This document shows, in pieces, positions 34,824-45,621 of a DNA stretch of 64,000 nucleotides; position 1 is the first letter of the stretch, and every line of letters begins with the position of its first letter. Both the position numbers and the translations under genes were made by a program. The notes beneath the pieces were generated by a model. The model searched no databases, was not told the DNA's origin, and saw only the letters and a program-made list of their open reading frames with translations. The DNA lies in the NCBI RefSeq assembly GCF_963678635.1, contig NC_087071.1, positions 16,181,613 through 16,245,612 on the forward strand. Direction: 5' to 3'. The stretch comes from Symsagittifera roscoffensis. Taxonomy: Eukaryota > Xenacoelomorpha > Acoela > Convolutidae.

Positions 34824-35125
34824 CAGTGGCGGATTTAGGGAGGGGGCGGGGAGGGGTCGGACGCCTCTCCCGTCAGGGATTCGACCCCCTGCCGACCCAA
34901 AGGGTCCCCCCTTTGATATTTTTTCAGAAATCCATTTTTGGCCGCCCGACCCTAAAATTTTTCTAAAGGCGCCATTGGCGCCAATATATACTAACTTTGA
35001 GGGGGAGCGCGCGCCAAAAAAAGCGATTTTTTTGTCAAAATTTTTCAAAAAGTGCCCAAAAATGGCTTTTTTGACTGTTTTTTCAAAAATTTGCCTGCCT
35101 CGAGAAAATCCTAGATCCGCCCCTG
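34824..35125. mobile_element. Complete GGCGG-type MITE with 8-bp target duplication
   Basis: 302 bp from CAGTGGCGGATTTAGG to CCTAGATCCGCCCCTG, a 16-bp terminal inverted repeat with two mismatches. It is flanked on both sides by TGGCATAA (34816-34823 and 35126-35133), an exact 8-bp target duplication that indicates a hAT-type transposase acted on it. GC-rich ends and the AGCGCGCGCC core contrast with the AT-rich surroundings. It encodes no protein; the Gly/Arg/Pro frames across it are incidental. Confidence 0.85.
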
Positions 35126-35308
35126 TGGCATAAATAAACTAAAACATAAGTCAGCAAGAAAATTGGAAAGTGTTTGATTAAATGGGGTAAGACGCTTGTC
35201 ACAATAAATATTGAAAATTTGGTGAAATTTTGCCTCTTATCGAAGCTTTTTTGAAGCTTTTCACCGACTCAATTTCTTTTTCAAATTATTGTTATTTTTA
35301 AATTTCAG

Positions 35309-35415
35309 CTACATGAAACTTTGAAGAAAGAAGTTCGTTCCACATTTAGACTAGCAGCAGATCCCACAACATGGTATGATGCACGCCCAACTGAAACAAA
35401 CAAGACGCTATTAAC
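35309..35415 (+). pseudogene. Fossil exon, copy B, unknown gene
   Basis: Same as 32727-32833: acceptor AATTTCAG, then 35 open codons reading LHETLKKEVRS, then AADPTTWYDARP, interrupted by the MITE at 35416. The two copies differ by Gln/Leu and Ala/Thr. Unknown product. Confidence 0.4.
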
Positions 35416-35811
35416 CAGGGGCAGATTTAGGGGAGGAAGCGGGGGGGTTCGAGCCCCTGCCGACCCTTTGTACAATTTTGAGATATCCATATTTGGTGAC
35501 GGACCCTAAAAATGTTCTAAATACGCCTTTGGCGCTAATATATACTTACTTTGAGGGGGGAGCGCGCGACAAAAAAACGCAATTTTTTTGGTCAAAATTT
35601 TCCAAAAATGCCTAAAAACGCCTTTTTTTGGCTTGTTTTTCAAAATTCTGCTTTCGGCGCAGAAAATTTAGCCAAAACATTGTCTTTTTAGTGCTTTAAG
35701 CGAGCTCGGAAAATCAATTTGGTCGACCTAAATTAAAAGTTCGTCAAAATTTTGAAATTTTTTTTGAAAATCCTCCCCCCCCCCCTCTAGAAAATTCTTG
35801 ATCCGCCTCTG
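35416..35811. mobile_element. Second GGCGG-type MITE, complete
   Basis: It begins CAGGGGCAGATTTAGG and ends GATCCGCCTCTG. The flanking octamers (CTATTAAC and ATTATATT) do not match, so the target duplication is lost or one end is replaced. The interior resembles but does not equal the 34824 element, so this is a related subfamily. Confidence 0.7.
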
Positions 35812-36053
35812 ATTATATTATGTTTAATTTTTTTTCTAAATTTTTTTCTGTAATTATGATATGGAAACACATTTAAAACGTTTTTGGCAGTATTTGGAAC
35901 TTTGAAAAGAAATGTTGAATTTTTGAAAGTCAATAAAAAAGTTGAATGATAGCGAGGTGTGATAGTCAACCCGGGTATGCTTCATGGCTGTTGCAACGCA
36001 ATTGTAAATAAGACAAGCCTGCAATTTCATTGGACCAAAATTAAGCTTAAATA

Positions 36054-36140
36054 AGACCAGATGGCCAAGTGGTCTTAGTTAAAAGCTAGGCATATGGTCT
36101 ACGGTTTCGGTGTGGGTTCGAACCCACCCTTACCCTAACC
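36054..36140 (+). tRNA. tRNA-like Pol III promoter unit, probably SINE or pseudogene
   Basis: It holds an A box (TGGCCAAGTGG) and a perfect B box (GGTTCGAACCC) 40-50 bases apart. The T arm pairs GTGGG with CCCAC but leaves a six-base loop instead of seven, and the acceptor ends do not pair. A working tRNA is unlikely. The hairpin-rich tail (GGGGCCATAGCCCC) is compatible with a SINE body. Confidence 0.4.
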
Positions 36141-36939
36141 TTTAAACATGTAAGCCCGAGGGGCCATAGCCCCACTTGACCTTTTTCAACCATTTTTTCG
36201 CTCAGTCTTAATTAAGGCTGACCGTCAGAAAGAGAAGTTTGTCTCATGCACAAATAATGGCCCTTTAATAGCTTGCTTCGAGTTATTCCGATGGCCGATG
36301 TTACCGAAGTTAAAGCATGTTTAGAAATTGTTTGAATTATGGATTTCTAGAGTTATTTGCCGAGAAAATGCTCGTTATTTCAATTGTTTGAACGTTGATA
36401 GAATTTCTGGAAATTAACGCTCACAAAGTCAATTCAGTCTCAAAAGATTAACCGACATGTTTCAGTAAGATTGGCCACTTTTAAGCAAATAAATTTTACT
36501 TTTTCTCAAAAATCAATTTTTGAACAGTTGTTTTTATCTTTAAATGAAGAAAAAAATTGCACAACTATTTTTGTTTCCTTTGATGAGCAATTTCAGCGGT
36601 TTTTTTGAATTTTGCTGGGAAACCCATCAAACCGTGCAAGTTTTTTAGCGGGATTTCGACCCGGATACTGTTAGAAGATCATCTGGCTGAACTAAGATTA
36701 TGGATCAATTGCTGAAGAGTATAATGAATTGCGGATGCACTCTACTTTATTATTACGTATAATTTTTGCTTAATAGATCTTTGTCGCAGCCAGCGTAATT
36801 TTATAAAAAATCAAAAATGTCACTTGCGGTAAATTGTCGCTTGTGGTACGACCTAGTCGTGGTTCGATCTTTATTTTTCTGAAGATAGAGGTTTTTCTCT
36901 AGATATGGGGTTTCTAAAGATAGGAGGTTTGAAAAAAAA

Positions 36940-37170
36940 TTGGAAAATGACCTTGGAAAAATGAATTCGTTCACATTTTATAATAAAAAAGATATGGCCT
37001 TTAAATTATTTGAACTTATGATTGACCCTGTTTTCGATAAACTCAGAAAAACGGCAACATTAGGTAAAACTTTTATTCCGCTGAGAAATTTGAAAAATGA
37101 AGTTCCACTTTCAAAATTAGATGTTGATCACGTTTTTGTAATTTTTTTTATTTTTGATTTTCAATTGTGA
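36940..37170 (+). CDS. Hypothetical small open frame
   Basis: 76 codons, less repetitive than most open frames here, with a mixed composition (KMNSFTFYNKKDMAFKLFEL and later LRNLKNEVPLSKLDVDHV) that could be an exon or a decayed element fragment. A hydrophobic Phe/Ile tail after VDHV comes from a T-run and may be intronic: a GTTTTTG follows the His codon. No family is recognised and no neighbours support it. Confidence 0.2.
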   Translation: MENDLGKMNSFTFYNKKDMAFKLFELMIDPVFDKLRKTATLGKTFIPLRNLKNEVPLSKLDVDHVFVIFFIFDFQL

Positions 37171-37179
37171 AGTGACCTT

Positions 37180-38270
37180 CATTTATTAGAAGAAATGAAC
37201 TGAACTAAGAAAAAAAATCGAACCACGAAAAACCAAATTTGAAAAAACTCATCTCGACTTATGTAAGAGTACCTTCACTACGGTCATCGTCTCCTAAAAA
37301 GGTATCCTTTTAAGCTAAACGTACTTTCCTGCATAAGCGCGTGTGGAGGCCGAAAATTCTCTGGAAGATGTCAGGCCATAACTGGACTTCGCCACAACCT
37401 AAAATGAATATTTTTCATCAAAAAAACAATATACGTGTTATCATCGAGTCTTTGATTATGTATCTTTGATGATATATAAAAAACGGGTTTTGAGCCTTAC
37501 TTGTCATAAATGATTGTTTCATAGTCGTTCAGAATACACAGTCAGTGAAGCTTTAGTTTGAGTGATTACGGTCTTAGAAAATCAGATACGTCGTTAGACA
37601 TCTCTGCATTTTTTGAAATTGAATGTAGTGCTCGACGATTTTTTGTGAACTTTTTCAATCATTTACGGATCATTCCAAAATAGTAGGAACTAAATCATGT
37701 AAAAGTTAATCCGAGCTAAAGGTGATATTTTATCGTGATAACTAAATTTAAGAAACGTGGGTGTTATTGATAAGTTAAGTAGAATTTATATAATTGGCTT
37801 CTCATCTCAGCTATGCAAAACTTGAACAAAAAGATCGCTTCCACACTTTACGTGGTTTTTTGAGCCAAATCATCATTAAGAAATTATGCTACAAGTGACC
37901 ATAAAGTCAATTTTATACGCTGAAATCAAAACAGAGGGAATGCTTTTTTGGAATTAATTGATCAGAGTTTTGTAATTTCCTTGATCCGTTTGTGGAATCC
38001 ACTATTTAGATTACAAAGTTTTTTTTACCCTAAAATTATAACTTGAGCCCATAGAGAGACCATGGAAGTCCCAGTTGTTTGAGCCGTGGCATGACTGACT
38101 CCCATGATGGCCGCCATTTAAGTAGAACTCAATTGTTGCACATCTTTCTGGCGTGCCCACGTGAACATGTATGTTTCTGCACCCAGAGCTGTGAGACGCT
38201 GATTCAAAACAAAAAAAAAGCTTGTGAAACTATAGTTTGCGACCAGTTGGTAGTTTCATGTTTGTTTACT
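37180..38270. other. No gene seen
   Basis: AT-rich spacer without recognisable genes or strong repeats. Confidence 0.45.
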
Positions 38271-38280
38271 GCTTTACGGT

Positions 38281-38442
38281 CGCTGAGCGTCAAAAGCCCC
38301 CACGACAAAATCCCCCCGTCAAAAGCCCCCGAGTCAAAAGCCCCCCGTGCTTTTGCATGTAGGTTTTCTTGTACATGTAACTTTTGCGCCGGGGGCTTTT
38401 GACTCGGGTGCTTTTGACTCGGGGGCTTTTGTCGCTCAACCC
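38281..38442. mobile_element. Short MITE of CAAAAGCCCCC repeats with target duplication
   Basis: About 162 bp made of repeated (G)TCAAAAGCCCCC words on one side and their complement on the other, so the whole element can fold into a hairpin. Ends: CGCTGAGCGTCAAAAG against the complement of CTTTTGTCGCTCAACC. It is flanked by TTTACGGT on both sides (38273-38280 and 38443-38450; nine bases match if the preceding C is counted). It is far more GC-rich than its surroundings. Confidence 0.75.
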
Positions 38443-38619
38443 TTTACGGTATATATCTTTTATATATCTTTTGAATTTGATTGTGAAGTTTTTATACGAA
38501 GCATTCATATTCCGTAACTAACTTTTATAATTATAATTGTGAACTCACTCTTTTGAGTGATTGTTTATTTGTGATCAAATAAACAATCACTCTCTAAATA
38601 ATCACCTTTTCAGTAATTG

Positions 38620-39190
38620 TTAGGATCTATTGAGACATAGGAACTAAGAAGAAGACTAAGAAATTTTAGCTTGTCGATTAGATACTGTACTCAATCTGAA
38701 GTTAGCCTACAAGTTGCCTCAACCATCGATCATATTATCTGGTGCGAGCAACGAGTCCAAAAAGACCTTACAAACAAAAACTAACAAAAATTACAGTTTA
38801 GGTAATAGACGTTCTGTACGTCTCAATATATCTGACGCGAAAGAAACAAAACTGCTCGTATCAGGGCGAAGACCTGAATGTTCCGACTGCCTTTTAAAGT
38901 TTTATGCAGAAGTAATAACATTAAAAAATTAAATGTAATAAAATAAAATGAAAAAAAAAAATTCTAAAATTTGGAATTTTTTTATGAAAATCATCCCCCC
39001 ACACGCCATATAAAGTACAAAAGGATATATTTCGCTCCTTGTAGCAAATAAATTATGGCATTTAAGCTTTTTCAACCAATTTGGAACGATTTTAAGACAG
39101 ATTAACTCTCCGCTTATGAAGAAAACAAAACCCACCCCGAGCACAAATATTCCGTTACTTTCGTATCGAAAGTCGGAACAATAACTTCTT
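38620..39190. repeat. Interspersed repeat, copy 1
   Basis: Shares with 40690-41230 the phrases CTGCTCGTATCAGGGCGAAG, GAAGACCTGAA..GTTCCGAC, CACACGCCATATAAAGTAC and CGTATCGAAAGTCGGAACAA. A short inverse piece lies at 42990-43050. Family unknown. Open frames across it are not convincing as genes. Confidence 0.65.
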
Positions 39191-39378
39191 TAATCTTCAA
39201 AACGACACGCACAATTTACTCAATGACCACCTATATATGATTTAATTCACACCTAAATCCCTTGTAGAAAATCCGAGCTCAATTCAGCGATATTCTTTCA
39301 GAGGAAAAATAGTTTACTTCAACGTGTTTGACCCTCTCTGGACGATAGAAAGTATTTGCGCTGAACGGTCACTGTAAA

Positions 39379-39590
39379 CAGTGCTGATTTGAATTAACAG
39401 GACAAAACGCGTTAAACTTGAAATTTCAAACGCGTTTTTCTCAAATTGGTTTGAGTTTAGTTGAAAACTTATGAAGACAAAACTTGCTTAAAATTGTAGC
39501 AATTTGAATATGGTGTAATTTGTTTTACAAATTTCGGGCCCAAAACTTTACACCAAAATTGGGTCATTTTGACTTGTCAAATTGGCCCAT
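39379..39590. mobile_element. Solo arm of a foldback element
   Basis: Begins CAGTGCTGATTTGAATT and continues with CAAACGCGTTTTTCTCAAAT and GGGTCATTTTGAC, matching one arm of the foldback element at 41366-42099. The opposite arm is absent. Confidence 0.65.
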
Positions 39591-39599
39591 TGACGCGAA

Positions 39600-40680
39600 C
39601 GAGAGAAAAAATATCTACAATCAGATCTTGATTGGAACTCGAATTGAAAGAAAGAACCACACTCAAGAACTCATCCAGAAAACAATCAATACAATTCTAA
39701 ATTAAAAAAAAAAACATTTTTTTTCTCAACAAACCCATGACGGAAATGATCCGTTAAAATTCTTCTTGGTTCCACTGTGTAGTTTTGCAAATACTTCACT
39801 AACTTATAGTTTAATATAGTTTTCGAACATTTCAAATATCCTTCCGAATTAAACAATTCTTTTAAAAATGGACTCATTTTTTTCTGCTGCTTTTAGCCTG
39901 GATATTGAAAACAAGTATGTCGCCAGTTAGGCGGACTGCTTTATTGTATTGCCGTAAAAAGCAGACAGCGCGGCCACAAATCCCCCAGTTCTTTTGCGAT
40001 CTTAGAAAAAGACTTTGATTTTTTATTTAAGTAAGGCAGGTGCAACACTGATAAATTGCCCTGATCTTTTAAATTATCGATTTTTATAATAAAAAATCAA
40101 TAAGTTGCAAATGTCAGTTTCATCAAGAGTAAGAAGAAAAAGGGGAAAATAAATTTTGAAGCCTAAACTGCAGGTGCAGGTTGGTCTCAGCAGAATAGCT
40201 GAGAATTAAATCAACCTGAATCTTTAGAATTTCCCCACTCGCTCAGTCGAGTGGAATTATTATTTTTTTAATCACTAATTGTTCTTTAAACAAAAAAGTA
40301 CTTTTAAAAAATATTTAACATTCCAGAACTGACAGAAGTAAAATTTTAATGTTTTCCTCCTATTTAAATTAATGTAACTTATACTAAATACCCCAAACCT
40401 ATTTCGGTATTTAAGACATTTTTTCATCCATGTATAATTAATTTAAACTTATTTGATCAACCCTTTTAATTTATCTGTTTTTATAAATGTCATTTTAACT
40501 CTAGGACTAGATCGAATACGATCTATGATATAATTTAATTGAGACTTATAATTTTAGTTTCTAATAGAAATAAAAAAATCTAACAACCGACCCCTCATTT
40601 CTCCTAGTAAAACTGCCTTAAGCTTGGTATCTTTGGCATTGGACATGGTTGTAAGTTCTTTAATAAAGTCAAAAAAAATT
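39600..40680. other. No gene seen
   Basis: AT-rich spacer. No reading frame or repeat with recognisable structure. Confidence 0.45.
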
Positions 40681-40689
40681 CCGTAACTA

Positions 40690-41235
40690 AATTTACTAAG
40701 GCTGCTCGTATCAGGGCGAAGACCTGAACGTTCCGACCTCCTTTTAAGGTTTATGGAGCAGTTGTAACATAAAAAATTAATTGTAATAAAACAAATTGAA
40801 AAAAAAAATTCTTAAACTTGAAACTCTTTTTTTAATGAAATCATCACCCCACACGCCATATAAAGTACAAAAGAAAAAATTTCGCTCATTGTAACAAATC
40901 AATTAGGGCAAAAACGTTTCTTTCATTCAATTTGGAACGACTTCCAAGACGGATTAAATCTCCACTTACGCGTTAATAGCGCGAAATAGTCGCGCGTTAA
41001 TTGTTCCAAATTGGCCAAAATGCCAATCTTTAAACCCCCATAACTTTACCATAATGATCAAAAGTGAAATATATTTTCAAATTTAAGCTCAGGACAACAA
41101 TACATTTTGAGGAATATAAAAAAACTCCGTCAAAAATGGCTAGTTAAAAAATCGAAAGTTGTCTGAAGAAAAAAAACCCACCCCGAGCACAAATGTTCCG
41201 TTACTTTCGTATCGAAAGTCGGAACAATAAATATA
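40690..41235. repeat. Interspersed repeat, copy 2
   Basis: Homologous to 38860-39190 but with an extra segment of about 180 bp in the middle (about 40960-41165). It ends with the same CACCCCGAGCACAAAT and GAAAGTCGGAACAATAA phrases. Confidence 0.65.
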
Positions 41236-41365
41236 ATTCTGAACTCTGTCTATTTGCAATCAGAAAAATTTTGAGAATAACGACTAACGTTGATCCCCAA
41301 CTAATCAACTTTCCAGTAATTTTATGATCTATTGAGACTAAGAAATAAGAGTTAGATTAAGACTA

Positions 41366-42099
41366 CAGTGCTGATTTAAATTGTCCGGACAAAACGAACA
41401 AAACTTGAATTTTCAAACGCGTTTTTCTCAAATTGGGTTAAAATTAGACAAAAAATGAAGAGAACAAAAGTTGCTTAGAATTTCACCAGAATTGATATGG
41501 TGCCATTTTTTCTCCGAAATTCTCAACTCAACAAAAATTTTACATCAAAAATGGGTCATTTTGGCTTTTTTCAATTAATCAACTATTACGCTGAAACTAC
41601 TTTGTTAATTGATAAAAATTATATCACAGGAAACTTCTTACGCAGCTCAACAAAGTTTAACAAGAGTTAAATCTCCAAAAATTTGCGCAAATTGTTTAAA
41701 ATTTGTTTTTAAACAGAGATTCTGGGTTTTGTATAGTAAAAATCACATTTATTGACTATCGAGTGAAATTTTTTCTCTTTTACTGGTTTTTGAAGCTTTA
41801 ACCCTCGTTAAACTTTGTTGAGCTGCGTAAGATGTTTCCTAGGATATATTTATCTTATCAATTAACAAAGTAGTTTCAGCGTAATTGTTGATTAATTGAA
41901 AAAAGCCAAAATGACCCATTTTTGAGGTAAAATTTTTGTTGAGAATTTTGGAGAAAAAATGGCATCATATTAATTCTGGTGAATTTCTAAGCAACTTTTG
42001 TTCTCTTCATTTTTTGTCTAATCTTAACCCAATTTGAGAAAAATGCGTTTGAAAATTCAAGTTTTGTTAATTTTGTCCGGATAATTTAAATCAGCACTG
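41366..42099. mobile_element. Foldback element with arms of about 300 bp and a TA target site
   Basis: 734 bp. The left arm (41366 to about 41670) and right arm (about 41797-42099) are inverted near-copies, from CAGTGCTGATTTAAATTGTC inward to GCAGCTCAACAAAGTTTAAC. The element is bounded by TA on both sides (41364-41365, 42100-42101), as for Tc1/mariner-type insertions. The flanking DNA rejoins into the repeat seen at 38630-38740, so it inserted into an older copy. It encodes nothing. Confidence 0.8.
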
Positions 42100-42472
42100 T
42101 AGTTCTAGATTAAGAAATTAACGTGACGAGCAGCCGATGAACTCAATCTGAAACTACTCTATGAGTGAGCCCCAACCATCGATCAACTCAATTTGAGCTT
42201 GTAAAACTTTTAAAAACTGCCAGTAAAATTAAGAAACCTCATAAATCGTTCCAACCGCTGAACCTCAAGCTAAATTTTGAGCGTACTCAGTTATAAAGAC
42301 ACAGTAACCATTCAAATCTGGCTTGAAAATGGACATATATTTTCTATCAAAGAGTCCAACGCTGCTTGGTAGCATAAACGTAATATTAAAAAGTAAAGTT
42401 CTGAAAATCTAAAGTTTTGAAAATTGAACTTTATGATTAGTAGACACATCATTAGCAGACACATCATTTCAG

Positions 42473-42690
42473 GTGCAGATCTACAATTTTTTGAGGAGCG
42501 AGAAAAATTTCACACATTTCTTACAATTTTTGAATTTTTTATCAAATGTTTCTTAGATTCAACCAATTGATTTTCCAAGCTTTCCTAAAACACTAAAAAA
42601 ATCCAAGTTGCAACAATATTCCGCTGGCAATTGTTTTTGGCCACTTTGTAGAAAGTTTTTTTTTTCAAGAAGCCCCCCCCCCCCGCCAAG
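42473..42690. mobile_element. Fragment related to the GGCGG-type MITEs
   Basis: Starts CAGGTGCAGATCTACA, carries TCAACCAATTGATTTTCC and TGTTTTTGGCCACTTT phrases typical of that family, and ends in a C-run near 42677. The other terminus is not seen. Confidence 0.45.
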
Positions 42691-43639
42691 CTTTTAAGAG
42701 CACTAAAGATTGGTGCCGAAAGGTTCCCTCAGAGAAAAACCACGGTTGGTTGTCCGATTATTAATTTCGTAGAATACGTAGAATAGCACAGAAGGCTTGA
42801 GCATTTGGGTGTTGAGTGAGTCAAATATTCGCGAGCAGGGTGTCCGCCAACCCTTCTCAATCCGACCCTTGAATCAATTCAATTTTTTCTTTCATCTTGT
42901 ATTAATCATAAATTTCATCAACTGAAACGCTGAAAAATATGCTAGCACTTTCAAAGCCAAAACTGAGCTAAAATTTTTAAACAAACACTGCTCCATAGAC
43001 CTTAAAAGGCGGTCGGAACATTCAAGACTTCCTGATACGAGCAGTCTGGATTGGTTTTTTAATTTTCAAGTTTGACATGAAACTTTTAATTACAATTAGC
43101 TTTAGTTTTTAGTAGAGTACTAAACTCGAGCGATATTAAACGGTTTTCGGAGAGGCCACATGAAGTAAAAAATTCAGGAATAAGGTCAAAATGAGCATCG
43201 TCAAGCTCAAAAAGACAAAACAGACAAACACTAGGCTCAGTAAGATATCAACCGACAACTCTTAGCGCTAAAAAAAATAAAAAAGAGGATTATGCTTGAT
43301 TCTTGTCGTCGAATCATCAGTCGAGATCCTTATCTTCGAACCAATTTAACCCATGTGCACAAGTGCACAATTACAAAACTATCTTTCAAAATTGACAGCT
43401 AAGGATAGATGCGATTTTTGCTAATTGTTTTGAAACAGTTCACATTTAAAATTATACTGCTATTTCTGTTGGGGTGTGTACCTAGAGTATATGACAAGTA
43501 CAAAAATTTCACTCTGCAAAAAACATTAAAGCTGAAAATCGTTAAAGCAGTCTATAGTTTAAGTTCAATCTAAAAAGTTCGTCCAAAAAGAACTTCCGTG
43601 AAAATAATCTGGTTTTTTTATAGAAGTAAAAACTTTTTT

Positions 43640-43749
43640 TTAGTCTTTTTTTTTCTGTAATGGTGGTCCTCTATTTCCTACAAAATCATTGTTCACTCGT
43701 GGCACCTTTAAAGAGGCATCTGGTCTGATGGTAAATCGAAGCCGCGGTG
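43640..43749 (-). CDS. Likely last exon of the FN3-like module gene
   Basis: It follows a 68-bp intron (43750-43817, GT-AG) whose phase 1 joins the two exons in frame. It encodes PRLRFTIRPDASLKVPRV, then NNDFVGNRGPPLQKKKD and TAA. The start reads like the first strands of the next FN3-like unit, giving a short basic C-terminus without a membrane anchor. Internal GT sites (before GTGAAC or GTAGGA) could instead be donors to further exons, so the stop is provisional. Confidence 0.45.
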
Positions 43750-43817
43750 CTATGTTGGTAAAATAACTTATTTACTTAAATTGCTCTGTCTCGTAAAGAA
43801 ACTGAAAAAAAAATAAC

Positions 43818-44011
43818 CAGAAGGTGTGTTGGGGTATGTGCCTCTCGTTTGGATGAGTGACTCGCTTAGTCTCAATCCTGTTCCCGCGTAGTTCACATAT
43901 GCCCTGGCTGTGATTGTCACGGTCGTGCCTGTCGGAAGATCCGAAACCACTACTGTAGGGTCATGACTGCGATAAATGCACGCTGACGCCGCACATCTGC
44001 CGTAGTTGGAA
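43818..44011 (-). CDS. FN3-like module exon 6 (shortened)
   Basis: After a GATTTAG acceptor it enters in phase 2 like the five exons before it and encodes SNYGRCAASACIY, then SDLPTGTTVTITARAYVNY and a Ser-rich strand, ending at YPNTPS. It is 194 bases, not about 280, because a small intron interrupts the module after the linker proline, leaving in phase 1. The Cys pair (C-x4-C) and the tyrosine after the corner are kept. Reading through instead gives a stop at 43768, so an alternative shorter C-terminus is possible. Confidence 0.6.
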
Positions 44012-45333
44012 CTAAATCAGTTGCATTTCAAAACCTATTCAAAAAATGAAACGACAGTAATTGAAATATAAAATAAATATTTCAAAATTTTGAGTTTTTT
44101 TCGAAATTACACAAAACTAAAAATTGCAAAAAAAATTTATACAGCCATTTAGAAACTAATTTAATTATATGGTTACAATGTCTGAAAGATGCTTTGGAAA
44201 AAACAGTCAATTGAAAACCAAGTTAATATTTATAATTGAATTTTTAATCATAAATTATAAAATTTTTATTTTTTGTGCTGTTTTTGTTTGTTAGTTTTTG
44301 CAAATTATTTTTGTTTTTAAATTATTTTTTGGCTTAATTTGTGTATTTGTTTGTCGGTTCAGACGAGCTCAGAAGTTATAAGTGGCTGACATCATAAAAA
44401 CAGGTTGACAAACATTCTAATTTAATTTTTATCTTTCAGAAAATTTTAGATTCTCTTCTGAATATGATACTTTTTTGAGAGCCATTAGAATAGAAAAAGA
44501 TACTAAAATTACAAGGTTTCCCGCTTCGAGATCCCGCTCCAAAACCGCTCAAGATATGGGCGGTCTGAGCGGTTTTCCAGCAATATTTGAGCGGTTTGGG
44601 CAGTTTTTTTGGAAAAACCGCTCAAAAACCGCTCATTTCTTGCGGTGATTTTTGAACGGTATCTCAGGCAAGATTTGAGCGGTTTTTGGGCGGTCTTATA
44701 AAGAAAACCGATTAAAATCAACAAAAAGGCCTGGAAAGGTAATGTGACGCTAAGATGCATTTGAAATACTTCCCGGGTTGACCTCTATAAACAGAAAATG
44801 CTTATCTTACATTTCCCCACACCGAAAATGCTTATCTCATAGTTTCCTACATCATTATCTAAAAAAACCGCTCAAAAACCGCGCAAGATTTGAGCGGTTT
44901 ATCTAAAAAAACCACTCAAAAACCGCGCAAGATTTGAGCGGTTTTTCTAGATAAACCGCTCAAATCTTGCGCGGTTTTTTAAGCGGTTTTTTTATATAAA
45001 CCGTTCAAAAACCGCTCAAACCTCTCATTTTGAAGCAAGATTTTGAGCGTAATTGTCTAAAAAAACCGCTCAAACCGCTCAAATCTTGCTTCAAATTAGG
45101 TGAAAAATCTCGACTCGGGTTTGAGTAACTTTTGCTGATTTTATTAAAATTTCATAAAAAGCTAAGCATTAGCTTAAAAATTTGATTATTTTTTCGGTAT
45201 TTCTTTTGCGCTGGTAAATTTATACCAATTTATAACCTAGAAAGTTGTTCAACAATTTTTCAAATTATGCAACAAGAAAAAAATAATACAGGTGCCGTGA
45301 AGTCTTCGAACAAAGATTCAGAAAAATGCTTAC
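44012..45333 (-). other. Intron with a dense CCGCTC palindrome cluster
   Basis: A 1322-bp intron between module exons 5 and 6 with a GTAAGC donor. It holds the CCGCTC arrays described separately and a left-end fragment of the CCCGGG-ended family at 44773. Confidence 0.7.
44516..45100. repeat. Clustered palindromic ACCGCTCAAA / TTTGAGCGGT repeats
   Basis: Two blocks (44516-44712 and 44855-45100) contain some twenty copies of CCGCTC or GAGCGG, spaced about 10-25 bases and often arranged as AACCGCTCAAGATTTGAGCGGTT-like mirror pairs (imperfect in places, with a CCGCGC variant). The word is otherwise rare in this AT-rich window. It resembles a locally expanded short palindrome; a protein-binding array is conceivable but unproven. 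Confidence 0.8.
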
Positions 45334-45621
45334 TAAATCATCCACCCGTGTACCACGCCCAGTGAGGAGTCTTGGGACATTGTGAATGCAATCGAAGTAG
45401 TGGTTGAACTGTCGGATCCTGCGACCCATTGAGGCTTCAGAGGAGTCGCCGCCTCATAGATGTCAAGAGGAGCTCCGATTTTCCGCGTGAAACCCACGTG
45501 ATCTGCGTGCGCCCGGACTACAAGGTGAACTTGAGATCCGGGAACAAGGCCGGTGAAAGAGAAAGCCGAAAGAGACGTGTTCGAGTAATCGCACGTGGTC
45601 ACGCAATCTCCGTGGGAGGAG
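45334..45621 (-). CDS. FN3-like module exon 5
   Basis: 288 bp, acceptor GGTTTTAG, donor GTAAGC, phase 2 at both ends. It encodes a module of about 96 residues: SSHGDCVTTCDY, then FTGLVPGSQVHLVVRAHADH (the L-x-P-G-x-x-V strand pattern of FN3 domains), a linker with PLKP, and a next first half ending GWMI. GC content is far above that of the flanking introns. The Cys pair is C-x3-C. No signal peptide or membrane segment is expected in an internal exon. Confidence 0.8.

Larger units (their letters stand above)
33211..35811. repeat. Tandem segmental duplication, copy B
   Basis: Starts CGGATTCTGCGACCG like copy A, at an offset of 3053 bases. It keeps the simpler, probably ancestral, order: the GGAATCC block and spacer, intact MITE (34824-35125), fossil exon (35309-35415), intact second MITE (35416-35811). 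Confidence 0.88.

Noticed and set aside
34728-35133. Open frames of 106 and 115 codons rich in Gly, Arg and Pro
   Set aside because: They lie wholly across the GGCGG-type MITE; the composition comes from its G-runs and CG-rich core.
43768-43817. Read-through end of module exon 6 (FFFSFFTRQSNLSK)
   Set aside because: It translates a T-run that looks like an intron; a 68-bp GT-AG intron joins a better-fitting next exon in frame. Kept only as an alternative.
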